Assembly (NCBI GenBank): GCA_910575075.1
Contig: CAJTCY010000016.1
Location: 30,363-94,362 of the forward strand
DNA length: 64,000 nt
Source of the DNA: Lachnospiraceae bacterium
GTDB taxonomy: Bacteria; Bacillota; Clostridia; Lachnospirales; Lachnospiraceae
Reading direction: 5' to 3'
The position numbers and the translations under genes are program-made. Position 1 is the first letter of the stretch. Every line of letters begins with the position of its first letter. This document shows positions 8,558 to 18,200 of this stretch, piece after piece. The notes under the pieces are model-generated. The model ran no database searches. It was not told the origin of the DNA and was given only the letters and a program-made list of their open reading frames with translations.

Positions 8558-9418
8558 ATGATACATGGAGCGAAGATTTCAAAAACAATTCTCTGGAGCC
8601 TGCTGGCGCTGCTTGCTGCTTTGGCACTTTATCCGGTGTTTTTTCTTATTATGGGCGCTCTGATGGGAAACGATGAGCTGGCAGGATATCTGGGTGCAGT
8701 GATTGCCGGCAGAGAGGGGTACGTGGATTTTCCGCTGCTGCCTGGGTATCCCACACTAAAACATTTTGTGGAAATTTTCCTGGATTCTCCTGAATTTTTC
8801 GTGATGTTCTGGAATTCCATTAAAATTACCTTTGGTGTTCTTGCAGGACAATTAGTGGTGGGAACTATGGCGGCATGGGGATTTGCAAAATATGATTTTC
8901 CATGGAAAAAGGGCTGCTTTCTCCTGTATATGATACTGATGCTGCTGCCCTTTCAGGTGTTGATGTTATCTGATTATCTGATATTGGATAAGCTGAAACT
9001 GACTGACAGTTTGTGGGGAATCATACTTCCAGGAGCCTTTTCTACTTTTCCGGTATTTATCATGCACCGTTTTTTTTCAGAGATTCCAGACAGCCTGATA
9101 GAATCAGCAAAGCTGGATGGAGCCAGAGAGTGGCAGCTGTTTTGGTATATTGCGCTGCCTATTGGTTCCTCAGGGGTTATCGCCTCCATGGTACTGGGAT
9201 TTTTGGAATACTGGAGCCTTATTGAACAGCCTATGACATTTTTAAAAGACAAAAGTTTATTGCCCCTGTCTGTTTTTCTGCCAGATATTACAAACGTAGG
9301 GAGGTCTGGCATGGCATTTGCTGCCTCGGTGGTTACATTTATCCCGGCAATACTGGTATTTCTGGGAGGGCAGGATTATCTGGAACAGGGAATTATGGCA
9401 GGCGCAGTAAAAGAATAG
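8558..9418 (+). CDS. ABC sugar transporter permease (UgpE/MalG type)
   Basis: 286 residues with an N-terminal helix, a periplasm-facing loop and five further helices. The EAA motif is ESAKLDGAREWQLFWYIALP, and VFIMHRFFSEIPDSLIESA is the classic MalG-type preceding segment. It forms the heterodimeric channel with the upstream permease. The 35-bp gap contains AAGGAAGG as ribosome site. The last gene of the core importer; the operon appears to continue directly into a HlyD-like adaptor 26 bp downstream. Confidence 0.92.
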   Translation: MIHGAKISKTILWSLLALLAALALYPVFFLIMGALMGNDELAGYLGAVIAGREGYVDFPLLPGYPTLKHFVEIFLDSPEFFVMFWNSIKITFGVLAGQLVVGTMAAWGFAKYDFPWKKGCFLLYMILMLLPFQVLMLSDYLILDKLKLTDSLWGIILPGAFSTFPVFIMHRFFSEIPDSLIESAKLDGAREWQLFWYIALPIGSSGVIASMVLGFLEYWSLIEQPMTFLKDKSLLPLSVFLPDITNVGRSGMAFAASVVTFIPAILVFLGGQDYLEQGIMAGAVKE

Positions 9419-9444
9419 AACCAGACCTAGAAAGGGACAGACCT

Positions 9445-10986
9445 ATGGACAGAAAAAAAATATTTGGAATATTCGGTGGTTTTCTGACGGTTATGCTGGC
9501 GTTTACTCTATTGTCAAGAGCAGTAAGCGGGGCTGCTATGGCGAAGGTAGAGACGGTGAAGATTTCCACGGGAACGATTGATCACAAAGTAACCGCGAGC
9601 GGCAGAGCCGAGGCCGGAAAAGAAGTTGCGGTGTATACGGAAAATGGACAGCGGGTCAAGGAAATCTGCATCCAGGAAGGGCAGACGGTAGAAGCGGGAG
9701 AGACGTTGTTTCTGGTGGATTTAGAAGAGCTGGAAGAACAGATTATGGCGGCGAAACAGGAATTAGAGAAATTGAAATTACAGGGACAGGACGCGCAGAG
9801 CGCAAGGAGTGCAGAGCAGCAGAACCGGCAAAACGCCAAAAACCGGGCTGCAGAAGATTACAATACGGCTGTGGCACAGGGAAATTCTGCTGTCACAGAA
9901 GCAAAAGCAGCCTGGGATACTGCAGAACAGGAATTACAGCAGTTTTTACAGAGTAATCCGGGATCTGGAAATACATCTGAGAACCAGAACGCCATAATGC
10001 CGGAAACCGACGAGGATCAGGCAAAGAAGGATAAAGAAAGCACAGCCGGAGAGGAACAGAATTCACAAAAGGATGAAAACCAGAAATCAGCAGACCCGAA
10101 AGAGAGCAATTCGGGAACGAAAGAGGGCAGCCAGGAAAATTCTTTGGCGGGACAGAATAAAGAGACGGCTGCAGAATGGGAATCCAGAAAGGCACAATTG
10201 GAAGAGGCGGCAGCACAGGCAAAAGCAGTATATCAGGCAGCGCTATCTTCGCGTGCGGACAATGTGAAAAATGCAGCAAGAGCATTGGAGGACGCTTCAA
10301 TCCAGAGTGCTTTAGACAGTACTGGAGAACAAAATGAAATCAGCAGACAGCAGCAGGAGCTGGCGCTGAATAAACTGTTAAGGCTTAAGGAAGCAGAAGG
10401 AAAGGTGACAGCTCCAGTGCGGGGCATGGTAACCAATATTTCAATTACAACAGGAGATTTTACAACTGAAGGGACGGCGGTCCGTCTTGCTGATACCTCG
10501 AAAGGCTGCCGGATTACAGCATCTGTGAGCAAGGCAGACGAGAAATATGTAAGCAAGGGAAGTCCGGTTACACTTACGGTTTCCGGGAGCAGAGATAGAA
10601 TCAGCGACTACACAGTCTCTGGAGTAACAGAAAATAAAGAAGACAAAAATGTACTGGATGTGACCGTTGACTTGCCGGAAGGGGTGGTGGAAGCGGGAAC
10701 TTCCGTAGACATTGAGATCATGCAAAAATCTCCCAATTACAATACCATTATACCGATCGAGTCGCTTTATGAGGAGCAGACAGGATATTATGTATTAATT
10801 TTGCAGGAGGAACAGGGTGTTATGGGTTCAGAGCTTGTGGCAAAGCGGTTTGAGGTCGAGGTTGTGGATAAGAACGGTACTCAGGCGGCGCTGGCAGAGG
10901 GAATGCTTACCGGAGACCAGGAGATTATCAGCAGTTCCAGCCGCGCCATTGTAGATGGAAGCCAAGTGAGAAGAAAGGCAGAGTAA
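9445..10986 (+). CDS. HlyD/MacA-like membrane fusion protein
   Basis: 513 residues. One N-terminal membrane anchor, then a split biotinyl-lipoyl-like domain (KVTASGRAEAGKEVAVYTENG... and KVTAPVRGMVTNISITTGDF), separated by a long helical/coiled-coil and charged Gln/Glu/Lys-rich region (residues about 95-310). Beta-barrel and membrane-proximal segments follow (IPIESLYEEQTGYYVLIL). Such adaptors work with MacB-type ABC exporters. The 120-residue charged insert in the hairpin (EDQAKKDKESTAGEEQ and similar) is atypically long. It is followed after one base by a MacB-like membrane protein. Confidence 0.85.
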   Translation: MDRKKIFGIFGGFLTVMLAFTLLSRAVSGAAMAKVETVKISTGTIDHKVTASGRAEAGKEVAVYTENGQRVKEICIQEGQTVEAGETLFLVDLEELEEQIMAAKQELEKLKLQGQDAQSARSAEQQNRQNAKNRAAEDYNTAVAQGNSAVTEAKAAWDTAEQELQQFLQSNPGSGNTSENQNAIMPETDEDQAKKDKESTAGEEQNSQKDENQKSADPKESNSGTKEGSQENSLAGQNKETAAEWESRKAQLEEAAAQAKAVYQAALSSRADNVKNAARALEDASIQSALDSTGEQNEISRQQQELALNKLLRLKEAEGKVTAPVRGMVTNISITTGDFTTEGTAVRLADTSKGCRITASVSKADEKYVSKGSPVTLTVSGSRDRISDYTVSGVTENKEDKNVLDVTVDLPEGVVEAGTSVDIEIMQKSPNYNTIIPIESLYEEQTGYYVLILQEEQGVMGSELVAKRFEVEVVDKNGTQAALAEGMLTGDQEIISSSSRAIVDGSQVRRKAE

Positions 10987-10987
10987 T

Positions 10988-12106
10988 ATGAGAAAATATG
11001 GAAGAAATCTGCTGCTGGCAGGCATGGCGGGGCTTGGATGTTTATTTTTCTATCTTTCTGCTGGATTTTGGGGAAATATCGGCTGGAGCAGAGAATATAT
11101 TCTGTCCTATATCAATGAGCCGTTAAGTGAAAACCAGGCGGCGGCTGTGATGGAACAGCATTTGGAGAGGGTAGAAAAAAATATTCAAAAGAGTGAGGTA
11201 AAGGAAGAAATTCCAGATTTCTGTATCTGGGGCCAGAGAGAGCAGGTCTTGTTAACCAATGAAAATTTATCCCGGGCTATTCAGGCAGATGTAATTCTTT
11301 TTTGCGGCAGCCCAGAGCTGTTGTTTGAAGACTGCCGGGTGCCTGGCCGGGAAGATCAGCAGGGCTGTCTGATTGACGAGGAGGCAGCATGGAGATTGTT
11401 TGGAAGCGTCCAGGTAACAGGAAAAACGATTACTTATGAAAATAACCAGTATATTATAAGAAAGGTGATTCCGGGAAGAAATGGGTTAGCGGCATTTCCG
11501 GCGGCTGGAAGCAGCACATCCAATAGAACAGACAGTTCTGCAGAAAAAGGACAGCCGCAGACTGTTCAGTTAGAGCGGAACGTATTTAACAGGGTTACCA
11601 TAAAAAAGCCAGAGGACCAGTCTGTCAATGAACTTAAGACGGGCTGGGTAAGCTGGTACGGCGTGGATATCCAGATGCTGGATCTGGAGCTGCTGCGGGG
11701 AGCGGGAGGCGTATGTGTTCTATTGGTTCCGCTGACAGTGTGCGTGGTTTTTTTGATTAATCTGTGCAGCCAGTACCGAAAGCAGGGGAAATGGAAGGGC
11801 AAAGCTTTGATGCTTTGTCTGATTTTGTCATTGGCTGCGCTGGCACTGTTTCTATTCAGGAGGTGGATACAGATCCCAGACGATTATATTCCTGAAAAAT
11901 GGTCGGATTTTGGGTTCTGGGCACAATTGATAAAACAGAAACAGGAAGCGGTGAAATTACTGTTTACGTTTCCCAAGTCAGTTCTTGATTATGGATGGGG
12001 TAAGAGCTTTCTGGCAGCGGCAGGTTTGGGGATTGCAGCGGAAGCATTGACGCTGCTTACGGCTGTAATGCTGCAGGGCCGGATGAAAATCAAATATAAA
12101 AAGTAA
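10988..12106 (+). CDS. MacB/FtsX-like membrane protein without recognised family signature
   Basis: 372 residues. Topology is one N-terminal helix, an extracytoplasmic domain of about 200 residues, then three helices (about 230-250, 270-292, 340-365), which is the plan of MacB/FtsX permeases. The extracellular part contains segments like QREQVLLTNENLSRAIQ and EEAAWRLFGSVQVTGKTI that resemble the MacB periplasmic core. Its start codon lies one base after the stop of the HlyD-like gene, so the two very likely act together. No MacB ATPase gene is adjacent. Function not established; a reduced ABC permease or signalling partner is possible. Confidence 0.6.
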   Translation: MRKYGRNLLLAGMAGLGCLFFYLSAGFWGNIGWSREYILSYINEPLSENQAAAVMEQHLERVEKNIQKSEVKEEIPDFCIWGQREQVLLTNENLSRAIQADVILFCGSPELLFEDCRVPGREDQQGCLIDEEAAWRLFGSVQVTGKTITYENNQYIIRKVIPGRNGLAAFPAAGSSTSNRTDSSAEKGQPQTVQLERNVFNRVTIKKPEDQSVNELKTGWVSWYGVDIQMLDLELLRGAGGVCVLLVPLTVCVVFLINLCSQYRKQGKWKGKALMLCLILSLAALALFLFRRWIQIPDDYIPEKWSDFGFWAQLIKQKQEAVKLLFTFPKSVLDYGWGKSFLAAAGLGIAAEALTLLTAVMLQGRMKIKYKK

Positions 12107-12256
12107 AGATTTATCGATATACAACATGTTTTTCCTTTATTCTGAGGGGATGAAAGTCTACAGGAGATATGGTAAACTGGCATCAGGATTTTTGTGCGTG
12201 TGGCAGAGATTGTCACATATGGTAGTTTCTGAAGGATATGGAGGAAAAACAAGCAG

Positions 12257-14782
12257 ATGAAAAAAGCAGACAGTAGAAAATTCAAAAAAGTTATTGCAGC
12301 AATTCTCAGTGCATGCCTGTGTTTTCAGGGATTTGCCAGTGAGGCGGAAGTGTCTGAGGCACAACAAGAGACAGCTTTTTGCACAGCAGAGGAAACAGTA
12401 TTTTTTGAAGATGATTTTGAATCAGGAAGTACTGGAAAATGGAAGAACAGAGGCGGGACGGCCATTTCCATAGAAACAGATGATCCCCGAAGCGGCGGCT
12501 GTTGTATGAAAATATCAGACAGAAAAGCGGTCTATGCCGGGGCAGAACTGGAGCTGAAGAATGTATTAAGGAGCAATCAGCGCCTGAAAGTTTCCTCCTA
12601 TGCCAAATATACACAGGGACCGGATAAGAAGACGATCCAGATGACGCTGTTTTGTGATGATACTTATTATATAGTAGGAAAAAGTGAACTGAACCGGAAT
12701 GAATGGGGAGAAATAGCAGGAAGCCTTGTTTTGCCGGAGAATATAGATCTTTCCAGCGCAGTGCTGTTTTTGGAGACGCCCTGGACAGCGAATCCCACGC
12801 CAGAACAGGATTTCATGGATATCTATGTGGACGATGTGAAGCTTGCCCTGCGCACGTTCTGCGATACCAGCAGCTATCCATCGTTAAAAGAACTGTACAG
12901 GGAAGCGTTTACAGTAGGTGTCGCCGCACCGCAGCAGGCGTTTGACACGAAAGTATACAGTGATTTTGTGAAGCGGCAGTTTAACAGCATGACCATGGAA
13001 AATGAAATGAAACCTGCATATATTCTGGATGAAACAGAGAGCAAAAGTAATTTGAACGCTTATCGTGAAAGCGCGGCTTTGAATTTCAATACATATGAAC
13101 CAGCAATGGAATATGCCAAAAATAATGGGATAAAAATGCGCGGACATACGTTGGTCTGGCATTCTCAGACGCCAGAGTGGTTTTTCTATGAGAATTACGA
13201 TACCTCTGGAAAACGTGCAGACAGAGAACTGATGTTAAAGCGTATGGAAAATTATATCCGGCAAGTGATTGAATGGACAGAGACCAATTATCCGGGCGTG
13301 ATATACGTGTGGGATGTAGTCAACGAGGCAGTTGCCGATTATTTTGGAGAGGGAAAGGCCCCGATGCGCCAAGAAGACAGCATGTGGTATCAGGTGATCG
13401 GGGAAGATTTTGTGGAGAAGGCATTTGAATATGCAAGAAAATATACCAGGCAATATGCTGCTGACCATGAGATAAAACTGTTTTACAATGATTATAATGA
13501 ATATTTTCCGGCAAAGCGGGATGGAATTATAACATTGCTGAAACCTGTGGCGGAAGCTGGAAATATTGACGGAATTGGAATGCAGAGCCATATTGACACC
13601 AAACAGCCTCTGGAGGGTGCGTCAGGCTATATGACAGCCGTCAGAAAATTTAAAGAAGAACTCGGTTTGGAAATCCAGGTGACAGAGCTGGATATCGCAG
13701 TTGCAGAGGATGATACGCAAACAAGCCAGGGAATTTATTACCAGACATTTATGGAGGCGTTGCTAAAGGAGAAGAAGGCTGGAGCAGATATCACGAATGT
13801 GACATTTTGGGGGATCAATGATGAATTGTCCTGGCGTCCAGGTACCGACTGCCTGCTTCTGGATGCAGACATGGCTCAGAAGCCAGCGTTTGAAGGAGTG
13901 GTAAATGCAATTGGGCAGACAGCAGATGTTATAGATAAGATCAGAAATATCGGTGCAGTTCAGGCGGCAGAAGCCAGCAGGCTTAAAATAGAAGAAGCCA
14001 GAAACGCTTATGAGAATTTAACGATGAACCAGAAAGAGCTGGTATCTAATTACGAGATTCTGACAGAGGCAGAGGCCAGATATCAGGAGCTGATAAAAGA
14101 ACCGCCTGTACCAGAGCGGATCTCTATGGCCATTGCCCAGACGGACTACATACCGCCCCAGATTTATACCGGCACAGAGCAGAGGCCAGGGGTAAGAATT
14201 GTTTATCAGGGAAAGACCCTCCAAGAAGGAACGGATTATACCTTAACCTTCGAAAATAATATCAATATCGGAACGGCTGTGGTAAGAATTACAGGAAAGG
14301 GAGCGTATGAAGGAACGGTTCAGAAGGAGTTTTTGATTACAGTCAGAAAGAATCAGACCGTTGCAGCAGGAAATTATAGATATAAGATTACAGATGCCAA
14401 AACAAACGGCAAAGGAAGCGTTTCTCTCACTGGCGTGAAAAATCTTTCACTGAAAAAAATTAATGTTCTGGCGGCTGTGAAAATCGGCGGGAAAAACTTT
14501 CAAGTTACTGCTATTGGGACTGGAGCGTTCAAAGGGTGCAGGAAAGCATCTCTGGCAGTGGTTGGGAAACATGTAAAAACTATTGGAAAAAATGCGTTCT
14601 ACGGATGCAGAAAACTAAAGAAGATAACCATCAAAAGCACAGTGCTCAAAAGTGTGGGAAAAAATGCGGTCAGAGGAATTTCTGGCACGGCAGTTATCAA
14701 ATGCCCGAAAAAGAAAGTGAAAAGTTACAAGAGACTGTTTAAGCCGTCAGCAGGATATAAAAAAACCATGAAGATACGCTGA
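12257..14782 (+). CDS. Secreted GH10 endo-1,4-beta-xylanase, multi-domain
   Basis: 841 residues. N-terminal export signal; LSAC at about residue 18-21 could be a lipobox, though an A-S-E site for signal peptidase I follows. Residues 45-200: CBM22/CBM4-like carbohydrate-binding fold. Residues 205-550: GH10 barrel with GHTLVWHSQTPEWF, acid/base Glu357 (WDVVNEAV) and nucleophile Glu477 (VTELDIAV). Then a helical segment (560-615), an Ig-like domain (620-695) and a basic C-terminal LRR-like module (700-841) shared with the GH43 protein at 39.9 kb. It cleaves xylan outside the cell and could supply substrates to the upstream importer. The ribosome site GGAGG is 12 bp from the ATG. Confidence 0.95.
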   Translation: MKKADSRKFKKVIAAILSACLCFQGFASEAEVSEAQQETAFCTAEETVFFEDDFESGSTGKWKNRGGTAISIETDDPRSGGCCMKISDRKAVYAGAELELKNVLRSNQRLKVSSYAKYTQGPDKKTIQMTLFCDDTYYIVGKSELNRNEWGEIAGSLVLPENIDLSSAVLFLETPWTANPTPEQDFMDIYVDDVKLALRTFCDTSSYPSLKELYREAFTVGVAAPQQAFDTKVYSDFVKRQFNSMTMENEMKPAYILDETESKSNLNAYRESAALNFNTYEPAMEYAKNNGIKMRGHTLVWHSQTPEWFFYENYDTSGKRADRELMLKRMENYIRQVIEWTETNYPGVIYVWDVVNEAVADYFGEGKAPMRQEDSMWYQVIGEDFVEKAFEYARKYTRQYAADHEIKLFYNDYNEYFPAKRDGIITLLKPVAEAGNIDGIGMQSHIDTKQPLEGASGYMTAVRKFKEELGLEIQVTELDIAVAEDDTQTSQGIYYQTFMEALLKEKKAGADITNVTFWGINDELSWRPGTDCLLLDADMAQKPAFEGVVNAIGQTADVIDKIRNIGAVQAAEASRLKIEEARNAYENLTMNQKELVSNYEILTEAEARYQELIKEPPVPERISMAIAQTDYIPPQIYTGTEQRPGVRIVYQGKTLQEGTDYTLTFENNINIGTAVVRITGKGAYEGTVQKEFLITVRKNQTVAAGNYRYKITDAKTNGKGSVSLTGVKNLSLKKINVLAAVKIGGKNFQVTAIGTGAFKGCRKASLAVVGKHVKTIGKNAFYGCRKLKKITIKSTVLKSVGKNAVRGISGTAVIKCPKKKVKSYKRLFKPSAGYKKTMKIR

Positions 14783-14891
14783 TAAGACGAATTATGACAG
14801 AATGTACAGTTGCTTTTCTTCTGCAAGTGTTCTAAAATAGAGTCCACGTCAAAGGAATTCATGTTTAGAAAATTGACAGGAGGAATGAAAG

Positions 14892-15149
14892 TTGAAGATA
14901 AAAAGTTCTTGGATTATTGTTTTTGTCATGCTGACAGGTCTCATTATTGGAACGGTTATCGGCAGCTACTGTAATGGAATCGGCGCACTGAGCTGGCTGA
15001 ATTACGGACAGGTATTTGGTCTTACAACGCCCTTGGTGCTGGACCTGGGAGTGTTTGTGCTGACTCTTGGGCTGACCATTAAAATTAATATTGCCAGTAT
15101 TCTGGGAATATTGATTGCGTTTCTATGCTATAAACTTCTGGTAAGATAA
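14892..15149 (+). CDS. Small membrane protein, DUF4321-like
   Basis: 85 residues with two hydrophobic helices and a Gly-rich loop (TVIGSYCNGIGALSWLNYG), ending LGILIAFLCYKLLVR. This matches the length and layout of the DUF4321 family found in Clostridia. The start is TTG at 14892, seven bases after AGGAGG; the nearby ATG at 14885 is in another frame. Function unknown. It sits between two large secreted glycosidases but has its own ribosome site. Confidence 0.75.
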   Translation: MKIKSSWIIVFVMLTGLIIGTVIGSYCNGIGALSWLNYGQVFGLTTPLVLDLGVFVLTLGLTIKINIASILGILIAFLCYKLLVR

Positions 15150-15205
15150 AAATAGTTTAAAATATTACAGGCATGTTAAATTATTGATATAGAAGAACCT
15201 AAAAA

Positions 15206-15287
15206 CTCCTTGTAGAATAAAATCACCAGGACTTTGTTGAGGAATGATAAGGAGCAAAGGAATGGAAAATTATATTCTACAAGGAGG
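15206..15287 (+). promoter_or_regulatory. Perfect 14-bp inverted repeat enclosing the Shine-Dalgarno of the GH127 gene
   Basis: CTCCTTGTAGAATA (15206-15219) is the exact reverse complement of TATTCTACAAGGAG (15273-15286), with 53 bases between. The right arm contains AAGGAG of the ribosome site AAGGAGG (15281-15287), nine bases before ATG 15296. If transcribed together, the arms would hide the ribosome site, as in a translational switch or thermosensor. The loop contains a purine-rich GATAAGGAG (15247-15255) that could offer a competing pairing or a short leader reading frame. No known riboswitch class was recognised. Confidence 0.6.
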
Positions 15288-15295
15288 ATTGGTTT

Positions 15296-18200
15296 ATGAA
15301 GAGAGAGAAGATGTTCCAGCGCGTGCTGGCATCCATTCTGTCCCTGGCGCTCGTATTGACAGGAATTTCCCTTCAGGGATTTATGCCTGTACAGGCAGCA
15401 GAGGCAGAAGACAATTTACTCGTGTACTATGATTTTGTGTCGCAGAATGACCAGGCGGCGCAGATCCCCGATGCTTCCGGCCACAATAATATTGCAGAGA
15501 TTGAAGCAGTAAGCGGAAGCGCAAGAGGAAAGTATACGATAGTTGACGCCAATATATACGGGAGGAATGTAAAGGCGTTAGATTTGAGAGGCGGAGATGA
15601 TGGTGCATTTCTGATGCTTCCAGAAGGAATCTTAAGCGAGTGCGAGGCTGTTACCATCAGCGCATGGGTAAAACTTACCACAGACAACGGTTATCAGAGA
15701 ATCTGGGATTTCGGTTCAGGCACATCGAAGAACTTCTATCTGTGTTCTGATAATTATAATGCCGGATTTGAAGGTTATTCAGCTATCATCAACAATGGTG
15801 ATGGAGAAGTAGGTATCGGAAAAGGCAAGAATGAAGATGACAGCGTAAAAAATATTGACAAGAACCGCTGGGTGCTGACCACTGTTGTCATGAATGGTTC
15901 CAAGATGTCATTGTATGAAAATGGAGCGTTGATTGGAGAAAAAGAGACTGGAATCAAAGTGACAGACCTGGGTGCGACAGATCAGAACTACATAGCGTAC
16001 AGCCAGTATGGCGATACGCCGACCACCGGGCAGTTTGCAGAATTTAAAATTTATAATAAGGCATTGACTGCACAGGAAATTGCAGCAATGTACGATGTAA
16101 CAGATCAAGGTATCGTTTCTGCTGATGATGCAGATTTGGATCTGGGAGATTTGTCTCATGTGACGGAAGATATTAAACTTCCTGCAAAGGGCGTCAACGG
16201 TTCCGACCTTGCATGGACAAGCCAGAACAGCGCCATTGAGATTAAAGACGGCGTTGCGAAGGTGACAAGACCGGCAAAAGGAGCAGACAATGTTGCAGGA
16301 ACCATTACCGCAGCAATATCTTTTGGCCAGGCAAAACCGGTAAATAAAGTATTTGATGTAACGGTAATGGCAGAGTATACCGACCAGCAGATCGTAGAGC
16401 ATGACAAAGAAGCTGCGGCAAAGGCAGTGGGAGATCTTTCTACGATTATTGACAAGACCCTTGTTCTGCCGGCAGAAGGAGAATGGGGCTCAACCATTAC
16501 CTGGACTTGGGAAGGCAAAGCAGGTGCAAAAGGTAAGATTGAGATTCCGGCACAGGCAGACAAAGACGGTAATGTTACAGCGACGGTGACCAGGCCTCCT
16601 ATCGGTTCTGAGAGCGAAGAAGGCACATTGAAAGCTGCTGTTGCTTCTGGTGCAGTAAGCCAGGATCTGGTATTTGATGTAACATTGCTGGCATACAGCA
16701 ATTCCATCGAAATCAAATCTGTGGAAGACGTAAATATAACTACTCTGGTAGGGCACAGCCCCACTATGCCTAAGTTTGTAAAAGTAACTTATTCGGATAA
16801 CAGCACCAACAAAATGCAGGTGAGATGGCCGGATGATATTGAAGAAGAGAATTACAGCAAGGCAGGTACATTTACTGTAGAAGGAACCCTTGTGGGAGAA
16901 TTCGAGAAAGTAACAGCTACGGTTACAGTTAAAGATGAAGAAGAAGTTGTTAAGACTGTATTATCAGACAGCTTTGACTTGAATGATATTTCACTGGATA
17001 AGATTGGAGAAAACGGTTCCATTCTGACACAGAACCAGGAGAGAGATATTACTTACCTGAAACTGCTGGATAACAAACGTATGCTTTATAATTTCTATAA
17101 GACATTCGGAGAGGATGCAGCAATTGAAAATGTTAAGCCTCTGGGCGGATGGGATGAGCCAGGCGGACTGCTGCGCGGACATTCCACCGGACATTATATG
17201 TCTGCATTGGCGCTTGCTTACGCATCTACTGGCGATGCTGAAATTAAAGCTAAACTGGATGAAATGGTAGCAGAGCTTCATAAGCTGCAGAATAAATCCC
17301 AAGGAAATGCGGCTGACTTTGAGACGAAAGGCGTATTGGTGAAAGACTGGAGTACAGATCCAAATGAATGGGGCGTAGGCTTTATCAGTGCTTATTCTCC
17401 GGACCAGTTTGCGTTGCTGGAGCAGTATACTCCATATGGAAGCCCCAATGCAGGAATCTGGGCGCCCTACTATACACTGCATAAGCTTTTGGCAGGATTT
17501 TTGGATGCCTATACATACACAGGAAATGAGGAAGCTTTAACAGTTGCGAAAGCGCTTGGAAAATGGGCATACAACCGTCTGAGCGTTCTTCCGCAGGAAC
17601 AGCTTACCAAGATGTGGGGCATGTATATTGCCGGCGAGCTGGGCGGAATGAACGAGTCCATGGCACAGCTCTACATTTATGCAAAAGAAGGCGGTGACGC
17701 GGACGCAGATGTATTCTTAAAAGGTGCAAAATTATTTGACAATACCGTATTCTTCGATAATCTGGAGAAGAATGTGGACGATATCCGCAACCGTCATGCT
17801 AACCAGCATATCCCGCAGGTTATCGGCGCTCTTAAGATTTTTGAGGCGACTGTAGCAGAAGGTAAACCGGATATGTATTATTATAACGTGGCTCAGAATT
17901 TCTGGGATATGACCGTTTCCAGATATACATATTCTATCGGCGGCGTGGGTGTTGGAGAGGCATTTCCCAAAGATCCGTATACTCAGGCAGCCAATATTAT
18001 GGGTGACAGAAACTGTGAGACTTGTGCAGCATACAATATGCTGAAAATGACAAAAATGCTGAACAATTATGACCCGGATAACGCAGAATACATGGATTAC
18101 TATGAGAGGACGCTGTATAATCAGATCCTTGCGTCCCAGACGCCTAATGTAACCAGTAAAATGCATAACGGAACTACTTACATGCTTCCAATCGGACCTG

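Noticed and set aside
15244..15432. Leader peptide before the GH127 gene
   Set aside because: It has a GGAATG-type context but runs 130 bp into the signal peptide region in another frame; no support beyond being open.
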